This document shows, piece by piece, positions 1 to 6,200 of a stretch of DNA of 8,282 nt. The DNA comes from Bacteroidota bacterium (lineage in GTDB: Bacteria; Bacteroidota; Bacteroidia; Bacteroidales; Prolixibacteraceae): contig DAOVTY010000135.1 of NCBI GenBank assembly GCA_030632865.1, positions 1 through 8,282 on the forward strand. Direction: 5' to 3'. The position numbers and the translations under genes are program-made. How positions within the stretch are numbered: the first letter of the stretch is position 1; every line of letters starts with the position of its first letter. Below the pieces are notes generated by a model. The model was not told the DNA's origin. It saw only the letters and a program-made list of their open reading frames with translations, and did no database searches.

Positions 1-1454
1 CGCTGACTTAAAATATCGAATTTGTACAAACCAATATCTTCAGCAACGTGCATATCAAAATGAGTTGTGGGAAAACCTTTGGGTAAAATATGCGTTGTAG
101 AATAATAATTTATGGGCTTTTCGGAAATTAAAATTCCACTGGCATGAATACTCAAATGGCTGGGTATTCCCGAAATTAGTTTACTGTAACGAACAACCCA
201 CTCTCCGTATTGATCATTTTTTTGAGGGACAGGATTTTTCTGCAAACGGGTAATTTCATCGGCAGGCAACCCAAATACTTTCCCAATTTCGCGGAAAGCA
301 GATTTTTTATTGAAAGTGATGTAAGTACCCAACAATGCAGTTTTATCCCAACCATATTTATTAAAAATATAGTTAGTAATATCATCGCGATCGGTCCACG
401 AAAAATCGATGTCAAAATCTGGAGGATTTGTTCTGAAAGGATTAATAAACCGCTCAAAATATAGGTCGAGTTCAATGGGATCAACGTTTGTAATTCTCAA
501 TAAATAGGCAACCATACTATTTGCGCCACTCCCCCGCCCCACATACGGGAACTGCTTACTGCGCGCATATTTTACAATATCCCAATTTATTAAAAAATAG
601 GAAGTATATCCCAAATTGACAATCATTTTCAACTCCTTTTCCATCCGCTCAACAACTATTTTATCCGGTTTCCCGAAACGATATTTTAGCCCCCTTTTAC
701 ACTCTTTTAGCAATAATTTATAATCTTTCTCTTTTGATTGTGTGAATAGTTGTTTGTTTTTATTTGTTTTGAAATCAAACTCAATAGAACACTCTGCAAG
801 TATTTTTTCTGTATTACTGATAATTTCGGGATAACTCTCAAAAGCCTTTTCCAAATCATATTTCGAGATAATCATCTCATCGGGCGAAGTTTGCTCGGTA
901 AGTGGAAGCTGGCTCAGCAACGTATTATTATCGATGGCTCGCAACAACCGGTGAATATTATAATCGCGCTTATTCCGAAAAGAAATTGGCTGGAGAATAA
1001 CCAGTTTATTCAAATGAAAACGCCACTCCGAAAAAGGGAGTTTTGCCAATTCTGATGGTTTTATTCCCAAAAATTCATTCTCTTTTAATTTACTGAATTT
1101 CTTTCTTTTAAACGGATAAATAATAAATGTATTTTCAATTTCGGGAGCTTCGTTATTAAACTCTATTTTATCACGAAGTTGTATTGTTAGGAACATATTT
1201 AAAGACTGAAAACCAATATTGTTTTTTGCCAAAGCAACAAATTTTTGGTCTATTCCATTTCTGAAATCAATTCCTAAAACCGGTTTCATTTTGTAACGTT
1301 TTGCCAACCTAACAAAATCGAGACTTGCCGAAGTATTGTTGATATCGGTTAAGGCAAAACCCGAGTATCCTTTTCCCGATAGCTCTTTCAGCAACTCTTC
1401 TGGCGAAATTGCACCGTATTTTAAACTAAACCATGTGTGACAATTAAGTAGCAT
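1..1454 (-). CDS. dnaE: DNA polymerase III alpha subunit, second (DnaE2-like) copy, N-terminal 484 residues
   Basis: C-family replicative-type DNA polymerase, cut by the left edge; 484 residues are visible. An N-terminal PHP domain (about residues 1-200) begins LLNCHTWFSLKYG and contains GFALTDINN. The polymerase palm follows with VGRGSGANSMVAYLL (305-319) and PPDFDIDF (344-351), where Asp348 and Asp350 match the catalytic FDxDF pair of E. coli DnaE. SIHASG (435-440) matches the conserved HAGG region. The third catalytic Asp lies outside. The start at 1454 is firm because an in-frame TAA lies two codons upstream. The PHP metal site is degraded: the usual HxH is N-C-H and the usual TDH is TDI (Ile38). 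The gene follows dinB on the same strand after 104 bases with no evident terminator, so co-transcription is likely. Its pairing with a Y-family polymerase and LexA-like repressor suggests the error-prone accessory DnaE rather than the main replicase. This is an inference, since the C-terminal domains are not visible. Confidence 0.93.
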   Translation of the reverse strand, partial: MLLNCHTWFSLKYGAISPEELLKELSGKGYSGFALTDINNTSASLDFVRLAKRYKMKPVLGIDFRNGIDQKFVALAKNNIGFQSLNMFLTIQLRDKIEFNNEAPEIENTFIIYPFKRKKFSKLKENEFLGIKPSELAKLPFSEWRFHLNKLVILQPISFRNKRDYNIHRLLRAIDNNTLLSQLPLTEQTSPDEMIISKYDLEKAFESYPEIISNTEKILAECSIEFDFKTNKNKQLFTQSKEKDYKLLLKECKRGLKYRFGKPDKIVVERMEKELKMIVNLGYTSYFLINWDIVKYARSKQFPYVGRGSGANSMVAYLLRITNVDPIELDLYFERFINPFRTNPPDFDIDFSWTDRDDITNYIFNKYGWDKTALLGTYITFNKKSAFREIGKVFGLPADEITRLQKNPVPQKNDQYGEWVVRYSKLISGIPSHLSIHASGILISEKPINYYSTTHILPKGFPTTHFDMHVAEDIGLYKFDILSQ

Positions 1455-1558
1455 TTTTAATTGATTACTTATGAATGATTATTGATTAATGAGGATATCG
1501 ATGTCGGCTGTTATTGTTTATAATTGTTCGTACTGTAAACTGCGACTGTGACTAAAAA

Positions 1559-2710
1559 CTATTTCCCAATTCCCATTGTAACAGCCCGTTTAATAGCTTT
1601 TTTACCGTACCTATTTTTAATTTTATCCATAGACTGGTAAAGTTTTATAAGTTTCTCTGAATCTTCGAATAGCCGAATTTGATAGCTGCCGCCAACCAAA
1701 TGACTAAAACGAACACCAATTAACCTGATTAAAACCCGACGTTGGTAAAGTGCCTCGAAAAGCTCGAGAGTGATATTTATTAAAGTGTGGTCGAGCGAAG
1801 TGTAAGGAATCCGGCGCTGTTTACTGTAAGTTTGAAAATCGGAATATCTTATTTTCACCGAAACACAAGCCGTTAATTTATTTTCTTTCCGAAGTTGATA
1901 TGCCAGATTTTCTGCCATTCCAATTAAAATGCTTTTCATTTTATATATATCGGTCGAGTCGCGTTCAAAAGTTCTTTCGGTAGAAATAGATTTTCGTTCG
2001 TGCCAGGCTACAACAGGAGAATTGTCAATCCCCTGTGCTTTTTTCCACAACGAAATTCCATTTTTGCCCAAAACACTTTCCATAAGCTGAACTGGCATTT
2101 CTTGCACCATTTTCACTTTTTCAATTCCCATACTTCGTAATAAGTGGTAAGTTTTTGTTCCCACCATCGGAATTTTTTTTACAGAAAGTGGAGCCAAAAA
2201 CGATTTCTCTAAACCATCAGGAATATTAATTCCGTTGTTTGGCTTTGCTTCACCGGTTCCAACTTTCGAAACGGTTTTGTTTATTGAAAGTCCGAATGAA
2301 ATAGGAAGCATGGTTTCCTTAATAATTTTCTCGCGTAACTCTTTTGCCCATTTATAGGTGCCGAAAAATTTATCCATTCCGGTTACATCAACATAAAATT
2401 CGTCGATTGACGATTTCTCGAAAAGTGGCGATTGTTCGTTAACTATTTCGGTAACCATTTCGGAGAACTTGGTGTAAACATTACTGTTTCCACGAATAAT
2501 AGTTGCCTCAGGACATAAAATACGTGCCATTTTCATGGGCATTCCCGAGTGCACTCCAAACTGACGGGTTTCGTAGCTACATGCCGCAACCACTCCTCTG
2601 TTACTGGTACCGCCAATTAATACAGGGATGTTATTTAACTCCCTGTTCATTAATCGTTCGCACGAAACAAAAAAGGTATCTAAGTCGAGATGTACAATGT
2701 GTTTTTTCAT
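1559..2710 (-). CDS. dinB: Y-family translesion DNA polymerase (DNA polymerase IV type)
   Basis: 383 residues, close to the usual DinB length (about 350-400). Y-family polymerases copy past damaged bases at low fidelity. HLDLDTFF (7-14) supplies the first metal-binding Asp9, and SSIDEFYVD (100-108) supplies Asp103/Glu104, matching E. coli DinB D8, D103 and E104, so the enzyme should be active. Palm/fingers features include ACSYETRQFGV and the INKTVSKVGTGEAKPNG-like stretch (about 143-160). A helix-hairpin-helix thumb lies near 180-215 and the little-finger domain near 240-345. QIRLF at 344-348 resembles the beta-clamp-binding pentapeptide (QLxLF) and is followed by a basic tail. The start at 2710 is firm because an in-frame TAG lies three codons upstream. 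The gene diverges from a LexA-like repressor and precedes dnaE, implying damage-inducible expression. Catalytic residues are intact, unlike ImuB, which normally lacks them. I found no convincing promoter consensus on the minus strand upstream. Confidence 0.93.
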   Translation of the reverse strand: MKKHIVHLDLDTFFVSCERLMNRELNNIPVLIGGTSNRGVVAACSYETRQFGVHSGMPMKMARILCPEATIIRGNSNVYTKFSEMVTEIVNEQSPLFEKSSIDEFYVDVTGMDKFFGTYKWAKELREKIIKETMLPISFGLSINKTVSKVGTGEAKPNNGINIPDGLEKSFLAPLSVKKIPMVGTKTYHLLRSMGIEKVKMVQEMPVQLMESVLGKNGISLWKKAQGIDNSPVVAWHERKSISTERTFERDSTDIYKMKSILIGMAENLAYQLRKENKLTACVSVKIRYSDFQTYSKQRRIPYTSLDHTLINITLELFEALYQRRVLIRLIGVRFSHLVGGSYQIRLFEDSEKLIKLYQSMDKIKNRYGKKAIKRAVTMGIGK

Positions 2711-2738
2711 AAATGACTATTATTTCGTCAGTTTTCTG

Positions 2739-2754
2739 TTGATAATATAGTCAA
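2739..2754. promoter_or_regulatory. Candidate repressor operator (imperfect palindrome)
   Basis: TTGATAATATAGTCAA is a 16-base imperfect palindrome with perfect TTGA/TCAA outer arms and six of eight positions symmetric per arm. It overlaps the -33 box of the repressor promoter and lies 29 bases from the dinB start, where a bound dimer could control both directions. Ten bases to its left, CAGTTTTCTG (2729-2738) is a second small symmetric site. The operator role is inferred from position and symmetry only. Confidence 0.35.
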
Positions 2755-2769
2755 ATTGTTTTATATTTG
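2739..2769 (+). promoter_or_regulatory. Bacteroidota-type promoter of the LexA-like repressor gene
   Basis: TTG at 2739-2741, a 20-base spacer, then TATATTTG at 2762-2769. This fits the Bacteroidota primary-sigma consensus of a -33 TTG/TTTG box and a -7 TAnnTTTG box. Transcription would start near 2775, giving a leader of about 90 bases before the ATG at 2866, and that leader contains the palindrome at 2784-2846. Confidence 0.6.
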
Positions 2770-2783
2770 TATGAAAAAAGTTG

Positions 2784-2846
2784 GAAGTCGGAAGACCGAA
2801 GTCAGAAGAAAACTCAAAACTTTGGTCTTCTATCTTCGGTCTTCTA
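2784..2846. repeat. Long palindrome with 14-base internal period in the repressor leader
   Basis: The left arm 2790-2808 (GGAAGACCGAAGTCAGAAG) is complementary to 2827-2845 at 16 of 19 positions, across an 18-base spacer. Each arm is internally repetitive with a 14-base period: GAAGTCnGAAG begins at 2784 and again at 2798, and GGTCTTCTA occurs at 2824 and again at 2838. In RNA it would form a strong stem between the predicted transcription start and the ATG at 2866. It has no trailing T-tract, so it is not a standard terminator. It may be a dispersed palindromic repeat or a leader structure limiting translation. Confidence 0.7.
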
Positions 2847-2865
2847 ACCCAAAATTCTTAATTTT

Positions 2866-3576
2866 ATGCACTTTGCAGAAAACCTTAAATTTTTAAGACA
2901 GCGACAAAATAAATCGCAAGTTAATTTAGCTGCCGAACTCGATATTGCCCGTACCACTCTTTCGGGGTACGAGAGAAGTGTCCAACCACCATTTCGTACA
3001 CTCATCAAAATTTCGAACTACTTTAATATCTCACTCGATGCGTTTATTAAATACAAATTAGATGCGTTATCGGAGTTTCAACTTTCGCAAATAGAAAAAG
3101 GTTTTGATGTTGATATCACCGGAAACAAGTTAAGGTTGCTAACCATTTCGGTTGATAATAGTGGGAATGAAAATATTGAAATGGTACCCGTAAAAGCACA
3201 AGCTGGTTATACAAATAGTTATGGCGATTTAGATTTTATTGCAGCACTTCCCAAGTTCAAATTGCCATTTTTGTCGGAAAATAAAACTTATCGCACATTT
3301 CAAATAGAGGGAGATTCTATGTTGCCAATAAAAGAAGGCTCGTGGGTCACCTGCTCGTACGTAGAGAATTGGGAACATATTAAAAATGGCAAAGCGTACA
3401 TTGTTGTTACCAAAGACGAAGGAGTAGTTTTTAAAATAGTTTATAATCGATTAAATGAAAATAATTTTTTATTGGTTTCGTCTAACAAAAGCTACTCTCC
3501 TTACGAAATTCCGGTTTCACAAATTTCCGAAATTTGGCAATTTGAAACTTACAACAGTTTTGAGTTTGATGCATAA
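2866..3576 (+). CDS. LexA-like self-cleaving repressor (XRE helix-turn-helix plus peptidase S24)
   Basis: 236 residues. Residues about 5-60 are an XRE/Cro-type helix-turn-helix (NKSQVNLAAELDIARTTLSG), not the winged helix of classical LexA. A linker leads to an S24/LexA peptidase domain (about 105-225). KAQAGY carries the expected Ala113-Gly114 autocleavage bond. The nucleophile is Ser151 in IEGDSMLPI and the general base is Lys190 in VVFKIV. The spacing of cleavage site, Ser and Lys (38 and 39 residues) is close to that of E. coli LexA (A84, S119, K156). In this family, RecA filaments on damaged DNA stimulate cleavage and so relieve repression. The start is firm: an in-frame TAA lies at 2845-2847 with no earlier ATG. 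The gene is divergent from dinB-dnaE over 155 bases and is the likely repressor of both that operon and itself. It could alternatively be a phage-derived CI-type repressor, but no phage genes are nearby. Confidence 0.9.
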   Translation: MHFAENLKFLRQRQNKSQVNLAAELDIARTTLSGYERSVQPPFRTLIKISNYFNISLDAFIKYKLDALSEFQLSQIEKGFDVDITGNKLRLLTISVDNSGNENIEMVPVKAQAGYTNSYGDLDFIAALPKFKLPFLSENKTYRTFQIEGDSMLPIKEGSWVTCSYVENWEHIKNGKAYIVVTKDEGVVFKIVYNRLNENNFLLVSSNKSYSPYEIPVSQISEIWQFETYNSFEFDA

Positions 3577-3582
3577 AAATTA

Positions 3583-3637
3583 GGAGTAGGACTTTCCAAG
3601 TCCAACAAAATCTTCGACTTAAGAAAGTCGGAGTCCC
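3583..3637. repeat. Imperfect palindrome after the repressor gene
   Basis: GACTTTCCAAGTC (3590-3602) pairs with GACTTAAGAAAGTC (3616-3629), giving 12 base pairs interrupted by a one-by-two internal loop, with a 13-base terminal loop. Weaker symmetry continues outward (GGAG at 3583, GGAGTCC at 3630-3636). It starts seven bases after the stop codon, where a terminator would sit, but no T-tract follows. A 3'-end stabilising stem or a dispersed intergenic palindrome both fit. Confidence 0.55.
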
Positions 3638-3657
3638 GTACGGTAAATTAACAACAT

Positions 3658-3685
3658 AAAAAAAGGTCGATAAATTACCGACCTT
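3658..3685 (-). terminator. Intrinsic terminator of the DUF349 gene
   Basis: Read on the minus strand, AAGGTCG (3685-3679), a nine-base loop and CGACCTT (3669-3663) form a perfect seven-base-pair stem that runs into a tract of seven T (3664-3658). It lies about 20 bases after the stop codon of the DUF349 gene. The plus-strand side lacks an equivalent T-tract directly after the stem. Confidence 0.75.
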
Positions 3686-3705
3686 CATGTATTCTATTTT
3701 AGAAA

Positions 3706-6036
3706 CTACTCTTTATCCATATCATCAATTACCCTAATTTTTTGTTTTAGTAAATCTATTTTTTGTTTCGACATTTCAATCTTCTTTCTAATATCAGCAA
3801 TTAACGATTCAGCATTTTTAGATTTAGCAAAAAAACCAATATTATTATCTAACAGAACATGATCATTTTCCAACTGCTTTAACTTCATCATATATTTATC
3901 GCGCTCCATTCGCATTTTGCTCACACCACGATTAGATTCAGAATAAGAAGACATTTTACTTCTGAATTTCAGGATATTACGTTTATCCTCGTCAATATTT
4001 AATTCGTCAAATAATTTATTTATTGCATCTCTAAATTTAGCCTGAATTTCGTCTTTCTTTTTAAATGGAACAAACCCAACTTCTGTCCACTCACGCTGAA
4101 GTTCTTTTAATGATTTAAGATTTTCGTCAACATCGTCAATCGATTTTAAATTGAGAACTTTTTCGATCAGCTCCTCTTTCTTTTTAAGGTTTGTACTCTG
4201 ATCGGAGTCCATTCCTGAGAAATGGTCTGATTTTTTATCGAAGAAGAAATCGCAAGCCAATCTAAAACGTTTCCAAATTATATCAGAATGTTTACGAGGA
4301 ATTGGTCCTATTTCTTTCCATTTTTTCTGAATATTGATAAAGTCCTGTGTGGTTTTTTTCCAATCAGTAACATCTTTCAACGCCTCTGCCTGAACGCACA
4401 AATCAATTTTCAATTGCATGTTATTTTGCTGAATCTCTTTATTTTTTGTATAAAAATCGCGCTTGGCATCAAAAAATTTATCACATCCCTTACGGAAACG
4501 TTCATATATTTTATTGTTATCTTTTTTAGGAGCAAACCCAATTGTTCGCCACACTTTTTGAAGTTCAACCAACTCCTTCGATTTTTCGTCCCAAACTCTA
4601 TAGTTTGTTACATCCGACATGTCTATATCTTCCACTTTTTCGCATAAAGCAGATTTTGCCTCAAGATTCTTTTTTTGCTCATCTTTTCGAGACTCAAAAT
4701 ACTCTTGATGTTTTTTATTTATTTTAGATGTAGCCGCTTTAAATCTTTCCCAAATATCATCTTTCTGCTCGCGTGGTACCGGGCCAACTTCGCGCCAGCG
4801 TTCATGATATTTTTGAAGAATATTAAATGCCTTAATTATAGATGGTTCCACCAATAATTCCTCTGCATTTTCGCAGAGTACAATCTTAATTTCCAGATTC
4901 TTTTTAAGGTCTAGATCACGAAGTTCTCGATTAATTTTAATGTAATCGTAAAAATTCTCAACATGAAAATGATAGGTATCCCATAAATTTTTCATTTTCG
5001 ATTGTGGAACCAAACCAATTTCGCGCCATTCGTATTGCAAATCTCTAAAATCATTAAAGGTTTTATTAATCGACTCTTCGCTATTAATCAACCCTTTTAT
5101 ATTCTCAATTACCGTATATTTTAACTTTAGATTATTCTCCTTTTCCGATTCCATTTTTCTATTAAATTCAATTCGGATTTGACGATAACGTCTGAGTAAA
5201 TCTTTTATGTCGTTTTCGTACGGATCTTCCTCTACTACAAAGTCCTCTTCTATTCCCTCTTCTTCCAAAAATTTCTTTTTAGCAATTTCAACATTTGCTT
5301 TTAAATTTTTGTAGAATACAGATTTTATAATCTCTACCTCATTTTTAATATCATGTTTGTCATCATCATCCAGCAATTCACGCAGTGCATTAACTAACTC
5401 TATTTGTGTAAATGCAGAATAATCAACAACTTCTTTTTTCTTTTCTACTATTTTTCTCTCAGGTTGAGTAACAACATTTTCCTTCTCCTTCGTCTCATCT
5501 TCATTAGCAGATTTTGCAACTACAACCTCTGGTTTCTCCTCTTTTGAAATCTCCTTAAAAACAGCAGCCTTTTCTTCAGGTTCTTTCTCTTCAGTCTCAA
5601 CCTTTTTTTCTACGACTTTTCCTTTCTCATCAGTTTCTGCCGATGTATCAACTTTAACTTCTGTCTTTTTAATTTCAACAGGAGACTCTTTAACGTCTTC
5701 GGTTACCTCTGTAGTTTTTTCTTTTGATGGTTCTTCGACTACAGCTTTAATAGGCTCCTCTTTTTTAGCTTTTGGTTTTTGGGGCTTCGACTCGGAAACA
5801 GTTTCATCGGCCTTAACCTCCTCTGCATCTTCTGCTTTAATTTTAGCTGGTTTTTCAACAACCCTCTCATCTTTAACAGTTTTAGCTTCTAAATCTACCG
5901 ATTTTTCCTCTTTAATTTCGGATGAATTTTCTACTTTTTCAGTCTCTTCTGAAACATTGTTTTTTTCAGAATTTGCAATGTCCGGGTTCTCCGAATTTTT
6001 CAACTCTTTCGAGTTTTTTAGATCTTTAGGTTCCAT
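3706..6036 (-). CDS. DUF349 repeat protein with Lys/Glu-rich N-terminal tail
   Basis: 776 residues, no signal peptide, so cytoplasmic. Residues 1 to about 203 are low-complexity Lys/Glu/Val/Ser sequence with no evident fold. Five DUF349 repeats follow, marked by the core W-x-x-[IV]-G-x-x-P at Trp337, 414, 496, 573 and 650, a period of 77-82 residues. Most repeats carry a following WxRF-like aromatic/basic helix such as DDIWERFKAA. A charged coiled coil (about 705-770) ends the protein. DUF349 proteins are widespread in Bacteroidota; their biochemical function is not established to my knowledge, and I do not assign one. The alternating basic/acidic helices suggest binding of a macromolecular partner, which is inference. 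It has its own promoter (6089-6119) and terminator (3658-3685), so it is probably monocistronic. The start at 6036 gives MEPKDLK and lies about 45 bases after the predicted transcription start. The tail is encoded by A-rich codons, so indel variation between strains is likely there. Confidence 0.92.
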   Translation of the reverse strand: MEPKDLKNSKELKNSENPDIANSEKNNVSEETEKVENSSEIKEEKSVDLEAKTVKDERVVEKPAKIKAEDAEEVKADETVSESKPQKPKAKKEEPIKAVVEEPSKEKTTEVTEDVKESPVEIKKTEVKVDTSAETDEKGKVVEKKVETEEKEPEEKAAVFKEISKEEKPEVVVAKSANEDETKEKENVVTQPERKIVEKKKEVVDYSAFTQIELVNALRELLDDDDKHDIKNEVEIIKSVFYKNLKANVEIAKKKFLEEEGIEEDFVVEEDPYENDIKDLLRRYRQIRIEFNRKMESEKENNLKLKYTVIENIKGLINSEESINKTFNDFRDLQYEWREIGLVPQSKMKNLWDTYHFHVENFYDYIKINRELRDLDLKKNLEIKIVLCENAEELLVEPSIIKAFNILQKYHERWREVGPVPREQKDDIWERFKAATSKINKKHQEYFESRKDEQKKNLEAKSALCEKVEDIDMSDVTNYRVWDEKSKELVELQKVWRTIGFAPKKDNNKIYERFRKGCDKFFDAKRDFYTKNKEIQQNNMQLKIDLCVQAEALKDVTDWKKTTQDFINIQKKWKEIGPIPRKHSDIIWKRFRLACDFFFDKKSDHFSGMDSDQSTNLKKKEELIEKVLNLKSIDDVDENLKSLKELQREWTEVGFVPFKKKDEIQAKFRDAINKLFDELNIDEDKRNILKFRSKMSSYSESNRGVSKMRMERDKYMMKLKQLENDHVLLDNNIGFFAKSKNAESLIADIRKKIEMSKQKIDLLKQKIRVIDDMDKE

Positions 6037-6052
6037 TTCTTCATAGTTTTAT

Positions 6053-6068
6053 ACCATTAACTAATGGT
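6053..6068. repeat. Perfect inverted repeat in the DUF349 gene leader
   Basis: ACCATTA-AC-TAATGGT has two perfect seven-base arms around a two-base centre. It lies between the predicted promoter and the ATG at 6036, ending 16 bases before the start codon. The two-base centre suits a dimeric protein-binding site better than an RNA hairpin. No regulator is identified. Confidence 0.5.
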
Positions 6069-6088
6069 GTGCGTAAATAATAGATGCA

Positions 6089-6119
6089 CGAAAATAGACA
6101 TTACACCCTAATACTCAAA
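6089..6119 (-). promoter_or_regulatory. Bacteroidota-type promoter of the DUF349 gene
   Basis: On the minus strand, TTTG (6119-6116), a 19-base spacer and TATTTTCG (6096-6089) match the -33 TTTG and -7 TAnnTTTG boxes with one mismatch. Transcription would start near 6082, about 45 bases upstream of the start codon. Confidence 0.5.
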
Positions 6120-6200
6120 GTTTTTAGAATAAATTATGACAAGTTTTGAAGGAATTACAAGAAGTTCATATATAAAAGGTAGAAATAGAACAAAAGTTAT

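Noticed and set aside
176..1055. Short reading frames on both strands within the left end
   Set aside because: They overlap the dnaE frame, which is open to the window edge and carries polymerase motifs over its whole length.
1455..1558. Separate promoter for dnaE in the 104-base gap, including the repeated word ATTGATTA
   Set aside because: No TAnnTTTG box with a suitable upstream TTG is seen; the repeat is short and AT-rich and could be chance.
1559..2710. ImuB (non-catalytic Y-family protein) as the identity of the dinB gene
   Set aside because: Asp9, Asp103 and Glu104 are all present, which is expected of an active polymerase.
2711..2760. Minus-strand promoter for dinB
   Set aside because: A TTTG exists (about 2752-2755 on the minus strand) but no TAnnTTTG lies 19-21 bases downstream, so I do not annotate one.
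2771..2896. A 41-codon plus-strand reading frame over the leader palindrome
   Set aside because: Its ATG lies before the predicted transcription start, the frame is made mostly of the repeat sequence, and it runs into the repressor gene in another frame.
4288..4857. Plus-strand reading frames opposite the DUF349 gene
   Set aside because: They are antisense shadows of Lys/Glu-rich codons (Phe/Leu-rich, no domain) inside a gene with clear repeats.
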